Positions 35,569 through 44,798 of a stretch of DNA of 64,000 nt are shown here, in pieces. A model generated the notes under the pieces. The model saw nothing but the letters and a program-made list of their open reading frames with translations. It searched no databases and was not told the DNA's origin. Source of the DNA: Actinoallomurus oryzae. GTDB lineage: Bacteria; Actinomycetota; Actinomycetes; Streptosporangiales; Streptosporangiaceae. Made by a program: the position numbers and the translations under genes. Every line of letters begins with the position of its first letter. Within the stretch, counting starts at the first letter, position 1. The stretch spans positions 1 through 64,000 of the forward strand of contig NZ_BAABHF010000010.1 of NCBI RefSeq assembly GCF_039541955.1, read 5' to 3'.

Positions 35569-37104
35569 TCAGCGGATGGACTTCAGGATCGCCTCGTCGA
35601 GGCCGCGGAACGACGCCAGGTACTCACGCCGCTCGGTCTTCATCCGCTGCACCATCGCGTTGTACTCGTCGAGGCGGCCCTGCCGCTCGTACAGCCGCCG
35701 GGGCTGCAGGATGTCCATGTCGTCGATGCCCGGCAGGGAGGACGCGACCTCGTAGCCGAAGTCGGGGTCCTGCTCCCACTCGATGGTGTCCTCCACGATG
35801 GCCTGCACGATCGCCGACGAGTGCGGGATCTTCACCTTCTTGCTGCGGTCGTCGCCCTCGCCGCCGCCGACGCGGCCGGTGTTGAGCACGAACACCCGCA
35901 TCTCGTGGCCGTCGAGCAGTTCGAGCATGCGGTTGCCCATGTCGGCCATGTCGCGCGGGAAGAACGGGTTGGTGCCGGGAACGCGGAGGAACTTGCCCTC
36001 CTCGTCCTTGCCGCCGGCGCTGGTGCCCGTGGTCTCGCCGAGCATGAAGTACGCCGCGGCCTGCGCGCGGTCCAGTCGCGCCACGCCCGGGACGATGTTC
36101 TCGTTGCGGTTGAGGATCAGCAGGAACTCCGCGGGCTCCACCTGGTCGGCCGGCCACGGGTCGACGTACTTGAACGGCCAGGTCGTACGCCCGTTCTTGG
36201 TGTACGACGTGTCGAAGAAGTCGACCTTGCCGTTCTCGTCGACGGAGACGTTCTCCAGGTAGGCGTCCGGCTTGGTCGTCGCGTGGTAGATCGTCGGCTC
36301 GAACTCCGGGTCGAGGCCGAAGGTCTTGGCGAAGCAGCCGTTCTCGGTGGTGTAAACGCGCCCCTGCGGCATCAGCGCGATGAAGTCGTCCTGCACCGGT
36401 TTACTACCGAGCTGGGTGGTGAAAGTCGTCGTGGTCTTGCCGGTTCCGGAGAGCCCGACGATCAACACGGTCTTGTTCTCGCCGCCCACCGGAATGACCT
36501 TGCAGCCCGCGTGCAAAGAAAGACCGCCGCGCTTGTAGACGATGTTGTTCCACATTCGCAGGCCGCCTTTCTTGGACTCACCGAAGTAGTCCGAATTGAA
36601 GACGCGCGTGATGTTGGAATTGAGGTCGACGGCGATGAGGCGGTCGTTCGGGTAGCCCTCCATCGGGAGGTTCGGCGTGTAGACGACCGTCGTGTGCGGG
36701 TCCCACGTCGCCGGGTCGTAGTCCTCCCCGGCCGGGTAGTAGAGCTGCTGCTGCATCCCCGCGATGTTGGCGTTCGAGGCCTCGATGACGAGGCGCGCCC
36801 GGGTGCGGAACTCCGGGTCGCTGCCGATGTAGCCGTCGACGACGACCACGTCCTGCCGGGCGAGGTAGGCCTCCTGCGCGGCCGCGACGCGGTCGTACTC
36901 GGCCCGCGTGATCGTCTGCTTGGTGGTGTTGGTCGAGTCCTCGACGATGTAGGTCGACTTGGCGCTGCGGCTGTCGACCCTCGTCTTCACCACGACGTTG
37001 GCGAACTCCGTGACCGACGAGTTGGGCATCTTCTCGGTGAGTTCACGTAGTCGCTCCGGGCCGGGGTTCCACTCGACGGAACTGGCCTTGACTTCGTACG
37101 CCAC
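35569..37104 (-). CDS. pckA: Phosphoenolpyruvate carboxykinase, ATP type
   Basis: A 511-residue PEPCK converting oxaloacetate to PEP for gluconeogenesis. The nucleotide loop is GLSGTGKTT, as in ATP-dependent enzymes, not the Cys-containing FPSACGKTN of GTP enzymes. Other conserved parts are KRGGLSLHAGCKVIPVGG, the metal-binding QDDFIALMP, and ENGCFAKTFGLD. The sequence is somewhat divergent from E. coli PckA, with an insertion-rich C-terminus. Actinobacteria mostly use a GTP-type PEPCK, so the type is notable. A four-copy 13-bp repeat lies 120-170 bases upstream of its start and may control it. It partners glpX and the fumarases metabolically. Confidence 0.92.
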   Translation of the reverse strand: MAYEVKASSVEWNPGPERLRELTEKMPNSSVTEFANVVVKTRVDSRSAKSTYIVEDSTNTTKQTITRAEYDRVAAAQEAYLARQDVVVVDGYIGSDPEFRTRARLVIEASNANIAGMQQQLYYPAGEDYDPATWDPHTTVVYTPNLPMEGYPNDRLIAVDLNSNITRVFNSDYFGESKKGGLRMWNNIVYKRGGLSLHAGCKVIPVGGENKTVLIVGLSGTGKTTTTFTTQLGSKPVQDDFIALMPQGRVYTTENGCFAKTFGLDPEFEPTIYHATTKPDAYLENVSVDENGKVDFFDTSYTKNGRTTWPFKYVDPWPADQVEPAEFLLILNRNENIVPGVARLDRAQAAAYFMLGETTGTSAGGKDEEGKFLRVPGTNPFFPRDMADMGNRMLELLDGHEMRVFVLNTGRVGGGEGDDRSKKVKIPHSSAIVQAIVEDTIEWEQDPDFGYEVASSLPGIDDMDILQPRRLYERQGRLDEYNAMVQRMKTERREYLASFRGLDEAILKSIR

Positions 37105-37225
37105 GATCGCTCCTTCAAGCCGACACGCCCCTCGGCTGAATGACCAGGGGTTTTTCCGAGTGTACCCGGAGGAACGATTTATAACATGGCGGGGGCCGGT
37201 TTAGCGAGAGCGCTTTCGTGTCATT

Positions 37226-37277
37226 GGTTTAGACCTTTGGCATAGACCTTTGGATTAGACCTATGGATTAGACCTGT
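37226..37277. repeat. Four tandem 13-bp iterons upstream of pckA
   Basis: Four head-to-tail units: GGTTTAGACCTTT (37226-37238), GGCATAGACCTTT (37239-37251), GGATTAGACCTAT (37252-37264) and GGATTAGACCTGT (37265-37277). The core TAGACCT is invariant; edges vary. The block is AT-rich in a GC-rich genome, noncoding, and ends 122 bases before the pckA start on the minus strand. Such a conserved-core array is typical of protein-binding iterons. Confidence 0.9.
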
Positions 37278-37335
37278 TTCGCGATTCTCATTTGTTTCGC
37301 TTGTGTTGCCGGCACGTTTTAGCGGCCGAGCATGC

Positions 37336-37857
37336 TCACACCTGGGGGCCGGCGGCGCGCGCCCGCTCGACGTGCTGCAGGGCGTCGCGGAGCTCGGCCA
37401 GCCAGTCGTCGGCGTTCTTGCCGACCAGGCGCACGCACCACGCCAGGGCGTCGCTGCGGCTCCGCGCCACGCCCGCGTCCACGAGCGTGTCCAGCACTCT
37501 GCGCTCCGACTGCCGCAGCCGCGTCATCACCGGCACGGACAGCTGGGTGAACATCGTCGTCTCGTCCCCGCAGCGGACGCCCCAGGAGACCTTGCGGCCG
37601 AACCGGTGCTCGGCCTCGCGGGCGATGTCGACGCGGCGCTCACGCGTGTCCTCGCGGAAGCGCTGCACGTGGCCCGCGATGACGCCGGAGCGTTCGGCCG
37701 CGGAGGCGCCGTCGGCCGCCTTCGGCTCGGCGAGCCGGCCGATCACGCTGATCTCCTCGCGGTCCAGCACGACCTCGGGAGCCCCCTCGAACCACTCTTC
37801 CGGAAGCCGCCCCGTGAACCACCCGCGCAGCTTCTCCAGCCCATCATTCGTAGTCAT
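37336..37857 (-). CDS. Conserved-looking soluble protein, unknown function
   Basis: A 173-residue charged protein from ATG 37857 (an earlier in-frame start at 37896 adds residues without support). The first half is acidic and helical (GLEKLRGWFTGRLPEEWFEG, VVLDREEISVIGRLAEP). The second half contains a beta-type strand SVPVMTRLRQ followed by two helices (ERRVLDTLVDAGVARSRSDALAW), reminiscent of a ribbon-helix-helix DNA-binding unit, but I would not call it one without a model. There is no signal or membrane segment. It is 231 bases upstream of pckA on the same strand. Confidence 0.7.
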   Translation of the reverse strand: MTTNDGLEKLRGWFTGRLPEEWFEGAPEVVLDREEISVIGRLAEPKAADGASAAERSGVIAGHVQRFREDTRERRVDIAREAEHRFGRKVSWGVRCGDETTMFTQLSVPVMTRLRQSERRVLDTLVDAGVARSRSDALAWCVRLVGKNADDWLAELRDALQHVERARAAGPQV

Positions 37858-38008
37858 GTAATCATGATTACACACTAACGCCGAACCGGCCAGCACGAGG
37901 TCGAGGGCACGGGTGCCTTGCAGGGCGACGACGGACCAGCGGCTCGTGGGAACCGGCCACGGACACTCGTCCGCGGCCGGTTGGACTGTCAGGGAGAAAG
38001 GGCCTCGC

Positions 38009-39178
38009 TCAGGCGCCGCCGGCCTTGCGGGCGGCGAGCTGCGGGTTGACCCGGATCGCGCCCCAGAAGTTGGTCATGTAGACCGTCTGGATCTGCACGT
38101 CGGTGCCGGTGTGCGGCGCGACGACCATCTTGTTGTTGCCGAGGTAGATGGCGATGTGCGAAACGCCGTTGAAGGTCGGGTCGTTCTTCCAGGTGAGCAG
38201 GTCGCCCGGCTGCGCCTGGCTGAAGGGCAGCCGCCAGCCGGTGAACGCCTGGATGTCGGCGGTGCGCGGCATCCGGATGCCGGCCTTCGCGAAGGCGTAC
38301 TGCACGAGCCCGGAGCAGTCGTAGCCGCCCTCCGCGTCGGACTCGCCGCCCCAGACGTACGGCATGCCGATCTTCGACTCGGCCGCCCGGATGACCGTGT
38401 TGACCTGGGGCGCGGTCATGACCCTGCCGTTCGGCGCGCGGCCCGGGGCGCTCGTGCCGTCGTACCGCGACTCCAGCGCCGCGGTCTTCGCGCCGTGCGG
38501 CAGGACCTTGGCGAGCGCCTTGCGGAGCTTCGCGACGTCGGTGTGCGGAGCGCTGACGAGCAGCGCGTTGCCGGACGGCATGCCGATGGAGCGCGCGGTG
38601 GCGTGCGAGACGACCGCGTCGACCTGGCCGATGCCCATCGTGGCGTACGCGCCGACGCGCACCGCGGTCTTGTGGTCGGTGCCGCCGATCTGGGTCCAGG
38701 AGGCGAGCGGGACGCCGCCGTCCTTGCCCATCGTGAAGGAGATGGCGACGTCGCCGCCGGAGATGTTGCGCCACAGCGCGTCGGACTTGGCGCTGGCCTC
38801 GGGCGTGTACGCGCGGAAGGTCGAGGGCTCGACGCCCATCACGCCGACGCGCTTGCCGGCGACGAACGCGCGGGCCGCGTCGACCACCTCGACGGCCTTG
38901 ACGCCCTTCACGTGCCGGACCGCCTCGACGTACGCCGCGGGGATGGTCTGCCCGGAGGCGACGAGGACGTGGGGGACGATCTCCTTCCGCAGCGCGGAGA
39001 CCGCGCCGGGGTTGTAGCCCGCGGGTTCGGCCGCGGCCACGAGACGTTCGTCGGCCGGTCCGGCCGTGGTGCCGCCCTGGTCACGCGCGACGACGACCGC
39101 GATGTCCGCGGCGACCGTGGTGACGAGTGTGACGCCAATGACCGTCGGCAGCATGCGGCGGCGGCTCGGCCAGCGCAC
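38009..39178 (-). CDS. NlpC/P60 family cell wall hydrolase
   Basis: A 389-residue protein from GTG 39178, chosen because AGGAGG lies six bases upstream (the ATG at 39193 is part of that site). The N-terminal helix (LPTVIGVTLVTTVAADIAVVV) is a signal anchor. Residues ~40-250 form an uncharacterised extracytoplasmic domain. The C-terminal NlpC/P60 domain (~255-385) has the catalytic Cys in YDCSGLVQYAF and His in VSHIAIYLG, with a second polar residue in VVAPHTGTD, as in gamma-D-glutamyl-L-diamino acid endopeptidases. It likely trims peptidoglycan stem peptides outside the membrane. Confidence 0.92.
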   Translation of the reverse strand: MRWPSRRRMLPTVIGVTLVTTVAADIAVVVARDQGGTTAGPADERLVAAAEPAGYNPGAVSALRKEIVPHVLVASGQTIPAAYVEAVRHVKGVKAVEVVDAARAFVAGKRVGVMGVEPSTFRAYTPEASAKSDALWRNISGGDVAISFTMGKDGGVPLASWTQIGGTDHKTAVRVGAYATMGIGQVDAVVSHATARSIGMPSGNALLVSAPHTDVAKLRKALAKVLPHGAKTAALESRYDGTSAPGRAPNGRVMTAPQVNTVIRAAESKIGMPYVWGGESDAEGGYDCSGLVQYAFAKAGIRMPRTADIQAFTGWRLPFSQAQPGDLLTWKNDPTFNGVSHIAIYLGNNKMVVAPHTGTDVQIQTVYMTNFWGAIRVNPQLAARKAGGA

Positions 39179-39425
39179 AGCACCCCTCCTCATCCCCGCT
39201 GTGTCGTACGACTATGGCCCACCGGGCAACGGTCGTCTACCCATGCACCGTATGGACCACTCGTCTCCGCCCGGCCGCATCACGCGTACAGGCGCCCGCC
39301 ATTGAGGTAACACCCCGATAACTGAAAGATCAAGACCGTTCGGCGCCGATGTTGACAGAAATTCCAATGAGCGGCCTTTCGGGGCGGACGCAGCGTTAGG
39401 AAATGAATGTCCGCAGTGACCGAAT

Positions 39426-41408
<1,983 letters not shown>

Positions 41409-41610
41409 CGGCTCTCCGGGATCTGGCCGGGTATCTGCGCTGGTGCCGTGCTCGGGCCCTCGCCGTGGCGGCTCATGGTTCCACCGTAGTGGCCGTCGGA
41501 TGCCGGCTCGGGCGGGGCACCGTCCGCAATTGCCCACCGCGATTCCCGCGGATGCGCGGGCCAAGCGAACTAATCTATGCACAGGAGTCATCAAGGGCGG
41601 AGTGTGGATA

Positions 41611-41988
41611 GTGGATCTGATTTCGGTCTCGGCGCTGGTCTCGCTCTTGTCGAAGATCTTCAACAGCACCACGGAAAAGGCCGGCGAACAGTTGTGGCAG
41701 TCGCTGGCCTCGATCGTCCGGCGTCTCTTCGGCCGCAACACCGCGTCCGTCGAGGCGGTGAAGCGCCTGGGTGAGCGGCCGGGTGACCCCGACGCGATCC
41801 ACGCCCTCGCGCAGGCGCTCGTGGACGATTCCAGCCGCGACCCGCGGGCCGCCGCCCAGCTGCGCCACTGGGTGGCCGCCGCCGAGCAGACCATCGCCGC
41901 GAGCGGCGACGTGAGCAACTCGATGAGCGGTGAGGTGCACGGCAACGTCCTGCAGGCGCGCGACATCCACGGCAACGTCACGTTCTGA
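41611..41988 (+). CDS. Small protein with C-terminal RHIM/BASS3-like amyloid-signalling motif
   Basis: A 125-residue protein from GTG 41611 (GGAG eight bases upstream). Residues 1-95 are predicted helical: an amphipathic, fairly hydrophobic start (MDLISVSALVSLLSKIF), then EQLWQSLASIVRRLFG and two acidic/Ala-rich helices. After a Gly/Ser turn the C-terminus reads GEVHGNVLQARDIHGNVTF (107-125). This alternating beta-prone, Gly-punctuated motif with a central VLQA core resembles the bacterial amyloid signalling motif BASS3, which is related to the animal RHIM core (I/V)Q(I/V)G. In bacteria, small effectors with this C-terminal motif are paired with NLR-type receptors carrying the same motif; no partner is in this window. 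The helical N-terminus would then be a membrane-targeting cell-death effector (inference). Confidence 0.75.
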   Translation: MDLISVSALVSLLSKIFNSTTEKAGEQLWQSLASIVRRLFGRNTASVEAVKRLGERPGDPDAIHALAQALVDDSSRDPRAAAQLRHWVAAAEQTIAASGDVSNSMSGEVHGNVLQARDIHGNVTF

Positions 41989-42068
41989 GCGTCCGTCACC
42001 CCGGCGTTGCGGAACCTTTCAGGTTCGCCTGAGGCGGGCTCCAGGATGGTGGGCCACCATCCGGCATC

Positions 42069-42602
42069 ATGCGAATCCTCCAGGGCGGAGTGTTGCTGGC
42101 GTCGGGTGCCGCACTGCTCCTCACCGCGGCCTGCGGGTCCTCCTCGGGTGACAAGGCGGCGGCCTCGCCTTCCGGATCGGCGTCCTCGAGCGGTTTCGCC
42201 GCGTACGCCGCCTGCCTGAAACAGCACGGGGTGAACATCCCGACCGCGCGTCCCTCAGGTCGTCCCTCAGGAGGCGGCGGCCGTTTCTTCGGCGGCGGCG
42301 CGAACCAGCAGGCGGTTCAGGCCTGCCGGTCGCTGGCCCCGCGAGGCGGCCGCTTCGGCGGGCAGGGCATGCAGGAGCTTCAGGCGTACCGCAGCTGCCT
42401 GTCCGACCACGGAGTGAAGCTGCCGACCCCCACGCCGGGCGCCCAGCGCACGCCCGGAGCCCGGCGCACGCCGGGCGCCCGCCGTTCGCCGGGCGCGGGC
42501 CTCTTCGGCGGTCTCAACACGGCGGACCCGAAGGTCGCCAAGGCCCTCAAGACCTGCAAGCCGTTGCTCCCGACGTTCTCTCCGCGTCCGTCGCCGAGCT
42601 GA
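42069..42602 (+). CDS. Lipoprotein with duplicated Cys-His motif and PGARRTPGA repeats
   Basis: A 177-residue lipoprotein: signal MRILQGGVLLASGAALLLTAAC with lipobox TAAC. The mature part has two similar units, YAACLKQHGVNIPT (~46-59) and YRSCLSDHGVKLPT (~107-120), each followed by a further Cys, suggesting an internal duplication of a small disulfide-bonded domain. A repeat PGAQRTPGARRTPGARRSPGA follows. Similar Cys-containing lipoproteins often accompany MacAB-like exporters in actinomycetes, and such an exporter lies 2 kb away. Exact role unknown. Confidence 0.85.
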   Translation: MRILQGGVLLASGAALLLTAACGSSSGDKAAASPSGSASSSGFAAYAACLKQHGVNIPTARPSGRPSGGGGRFFGGGANQQAVQACRSLAPRGGRFGGQGMQELQAYRSCLSDHGVKLPTPTPGAQRTPGARRTPGARRSPGAGLFGGLNTADPKVAKALKTCKPLLPTFSPRPSPS

Positions 42603-42610
42603 CCCAGACC

Positions 42611-42639
42611 CCCGCGCGAGCTCTCCTCCCTCGCGCGGG
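42611..42639 (+). terminator. Hairpin terminator after lipoprotein gene
   Basis: CCCGCGCGAG and CTCGCGCGGG form a perfect ten-base stem with a nine-base pyrimidine loop, starting eight bases after the stop. A second GC-rich hairpin (CCGCGCGG repeated inversely near 42649-42674) follows. No U-tract. Confidence 0.6.
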
Positions 42640-42694
42640 CCCCCCGGCCGCGCGGGTTCCCTCCCCCGCGCGGCTCCCCGCTGTACGGGCCCGG

Positions 42695-43138
42695 TCAGCG
42701 CGCGGCGAAGCGGTGGGTGCGACGGCTCGGAGGCCGCAGCGACCAGGACACGACGGTCAGCGCCGCGATGACGGTGAGCGGCACCAGCTCGCCGAGGGCG
42801 TAGCCGGTGACCAGGTGGGACACGATGGCCCCGCTGTAGGTGAAGAAGGCGCCCGCGTAGGCCCACTCCTTCAGCAGCGCGTACCCCGGCACGAGCAGGG
42901 CGGCGGCGCCCAGGATCTTCCAGGAGCCCATCAGCACCAGGAAATAGGGCGGATAGCCCAGGTGCACCACGAGGTCGCGGACGTACGGGATGCGCGCGAC
43001 GTCCCACAGGCCGCCGACTCCGAGTTCGGCCGCCACCATGACGGTGGCCGACCAGTACGCGAGCGCCCGGCCGTGCGTGAAGCCGTACCGGATCGGTCGC
43101 CCGACAGCAGTATCACTACATGTAGCTTTACTACTCAT
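42695..43138 (-). CDS. DoxX-family membrane protein
   Basis: A 147-residue protein with four membrane helices (ALAYWSATVMVAAELGVGGLWDV; YFLVLMGSWKILGAAALLV; EWAYAGAFFTYSGAIVSHLV; LVPLTVIAALTVVSWSL), the DoxX-like pattern. ATG 43138 gives an 18-22 residue cytoplasmic start; its first codons overlap a PadR-type palindrome. It is divergent from and overlaps the control region of padR, so it is likely repressed by it. DoxX proteins function in redox or thiol homeostasis in some bacteria; here function is open. Confidence 0.82.
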   Translation of the reverse strand: MSSKATCSDTAVGRPIRYGFTHGRALAYWSATVMVAAELGVGGLWDVARIPYVRDLVVHLGYPPYFLVLMGSWKILGAAALLVPGYALLKEWAYAGAFFTYSGAIVSHLVTGYALGELVPLTVIAALTVVSWSLRPPSRRTHRFAAR

Positions 43139-43161
43139 GTCGTCGACGGTAGCTTTGCTAC
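43122..43161. promoter_or_regulatory. Tandem palindromic operators for PadR
   Basis: GTAGCTTTACTAC (43122-43134) and GTAGCTTTGCTAC (43149-43161) are two copies of one site, each an inverted repeat GTAG-N5-CTAC, 27 bases apart. The second ends two bases before the padR ATG (43164), the first overlaps the start of the divergent DoxX gene. GTAG/CTAC-type palindromes are the usual PadR operator form. Binding would block both genes. Confidence 0.75.
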
Positions 43162-43163
43162 GT

Positions 43164-43502
43164 ATGAGTGCGCAAGCGTTGAAGGGCCATCTGGACGGCA
43201 TGCTGCTGGCCGCGCTGGAAGACGGTCCCCGCCACGGCTACGCGGTCATGGAGGTCCTGCGCGCGGGCAGCGGCGGCCGGTTCGACCTGCCCACCGGCAC
43301 GATCTATCCCGCCCTGCGCCGCCTCGAGCGGGCCGGGCACGTACGCGCTCGCTGGTCCGAAGAGGGCGGGCGGCGGCGTCGCGTGTACGAGCTCACCGCG
43401 AGCGGCCGCCGGGCGCTGTCCGACGAGCGCCATGCCTGGCAGGAGTTCTCCGCCGCCGTCACCACCCTGCTCGGGCCGCATCGGCGGCCGGCGACACCGT
43501 GA
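43164..43502 (+). CDS. PadR-family transcriptional regulator
   Basis: A 112-residue winged-helix regulator: LKGHLDGMLLAALEDGPRHGYAVMEVL, then LPTGTIYPALRRLERAGHVRARW (recognition helix) and the wing RRRRVYELTASGRRAL. This is a short PadR of subfamily-2 size. The ATG at 43164 starts directly after an operator copy. Its stop overlaps the GTG of the next gene by four bases (GTGA), the standard PadR-HAAS coupling. Probably autoregulated. Confidence 0.93.
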   Translation: MSAQALKGHLDGMLLAALEDGPRHGYAVMEVLRAGSGGRFDLPTGTIYPALRRLERAGHVRARWSEEGGRRRRVYELTASGRRALSDERHAWQEFSAAVTTLLGPHRRPATP

Positions 43503-44212
43503 CCGGCGGCTCCGGCGCCGGGCCGGAGGTCATCGCGGCCTACCTGGACGAGATCGCCGCCCGGCTGAACGGCCCGGCCAGGGCGCGCCGCGACATCATC
43601 GCCGAGCTGCGGGCCGGTCTCGCCGACGCGTCCGACGCCCACCGCTCCGCCGGGCTGAGTCCCCTCCAGGCCGCGCGCGCCGCCGTCGGCGAATTCGGTG
43701 ACGCCGCGCGGGTCGCCGAGGGATTCCGCGCCGAGCTGGCCGCCGCCCAGGCCCGCCGCGTCGTGCTGCCCCTGGTGACGGCCGGCCCGTTGATCGGCCT
43801 CCTGTGGGTGGCCACCGCCATGACCGGCGGTATCGGCGGCCGGCCCGTCCCGCCCTGGCACTGGGACGGTCCGCCGGCCGGGGCCCGGCCGGTCGTCCAT
43901 CTCGCCGTGATCGCACTCGCGACGGCCATCGCCGGCGCCCTGTTCACCGTGGCCGCCACCGGCCGGTTCACCGGCCGGCTCCCCGGCCGTCCCCTCGTCA
44001 CCGCGGCGATCGCCGCCGGCGGTACCGCGCCGATCGACCTCACCCTGCTCGTCCTGTTCGCCGTCCAGGCCGCCGCTCCCGCCGGGATCGCCGCGTTCCC
44101 GGCGGGGGCCGCCGCGGCCGCCAGCCTCGCCCGGCTCGCCTTCACCGGCCGCGCGGTCCGGGGCTGTCTCGCCGTCCGCGCGGTCAGCCGCCCTGGACGC
44201 TCGTCGCCGTGA
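43499..44212 (+). CDS. HAAS/permease-prefix-domain membrane protein
   Basis: A 237-residue protein from GTG 43499, translationally coupled to padR. Residues ~10-80 match the HAAS-type prefix domain that goes with PadR regulators (VIAAYLDEIAARLNGPARARRDIIAELRAGLADA and LSPLQAARAAVGEFGDAARVAEGF, discontinuous). Five or six hydrophobic segments follow. The domain is thought to interact with PadR and form a membrane-linked sensor. The last 29 bases overlap the convergent gene at 44184-44789. Confidence 0.85.
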   Translation: MTGGSGAGPEVIAAYLDEIAARLNGPARARRDIIAELRAGLADASDAHRSAGLSPLQAARAAVGEFGDAARVAEGFRAELAAAQARRVVLPLVTAGPLIGLLWVATAMTGGIGGRPVPPWHWDGPPAGARPVVHLAVIALATAIAGALFTVAATGRFTGRLPGRPLVTAAIAAGGTAPIDLTLLVLFAVQAAAPAGIAAFPAGAAAAASLARLAFTGRAVRGCLAVRAVSRPGRSSP

Positions 44213-44789
44213 CCGTGCCGTCCTGGCCCGCGGTGCCCTGCACCACGACCTTGGAACCGGCCTTGAGCGCCTTGGCGGTCGACTTCTTGGCGATGGTGAC
44301 CTTCGTGGAGCCGGTCGTCTTCACGCGGACGATCCCGTTCGGCGTCTGGACGTAGATGGTGTCGCCGTCCACGAGTTTGACCGTGCCCGACGTGCCACCG
44401 CCGGCCGTACCGCCCCCGGCCGTCGGGGCGCCGCCCTGCCGGCCGTTCTGGCCGTTCTGTCCGCCGAAGCCGCCAGGACCGCCGCCGAAGCCTCCGGCCT
44501 GACCCCCGGCGCTTCTCCGGAGCTGACCGAGCAGCGCCGCGGGGTCGGACGAGGACTTCTTGGCGCCCCAGTGGCGGTCGGCCTGGACGCCGCCGACGAA
44601 GCCGCCCACCAGCAGGACGCCCGCGACCAGCAGAACGGTCGCCGACGGCGGCCGGCGTATCGGCCGGTCGTCGGCCTTGAGCTCCTCGGCCAGGTCGCCC
44701 TCGAAGGGCGGGGTGTTCAGCAGATCCTCGGGGGGCACATCGAGATCCCCAGGTGGCGCGTCGTTCGTCTTGCGCCGGGTTCCAGTCAC
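44184..44789 (-). CDS. Membrane protein with Gly-rich linker and DUF5666-like domain
   Basis: A 201-residue protein: acidic cytoplasmic start, one membrane helix (~50-69, ATVLLVAGVLLVGGFVGGV), a Gly/Asn/Gln-rich linker (~95-135) and a beta-barrel-like end (GTVKLVDGDTIYVQTPNGIVRVKTTGSTKVTIAKKSTAKALKAGSKVVVQG, discontinuous) resembling DUF5666. It is the last gene of the minus-strand MacAB-like operon (9 bases after the permease stop), so it probably works outside the membrane with that exporter. Confidence 0.8.
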   Translation of the reverse strand: MTGTRRKTNDAPPGDLDVPPEDLLNTPPFEGDLAEELKADDRPIRRPPSATVLLVAGVLLVGGFVGGVQADRHWGAKKSSSDPAALLGQLRRSAGGQAGGFGGGPGGFGGQNGQNGRQGGAPTAGGGTAGGGTSGTVKLVDGDTIYVQTPNGIVRVKTTGSTKVTIAKKSTAKALKAGSKVVVQGTAGQDGTVTATSVQGG

Positions 44790-44798
44790 GGTTGCTCC

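Noticed and set aside
37336..37857. Ribbon-helix-helix antitoxin that would bind the 13-bp iterons
   Set aside because: The C-terminal strand-helix-helix is suggestive and the gene is next to the repeats, but there is no toxin partner and the similarity is too weak to assign.
41409..42227. Long N-terminal extension of the DUF255 protein
   Set aside because: It runs antisense through the amyloid-motif protein and lipoprotein genes; family members start at MNRLKDATSPYL and a ribosome site precedes ATG 41408.
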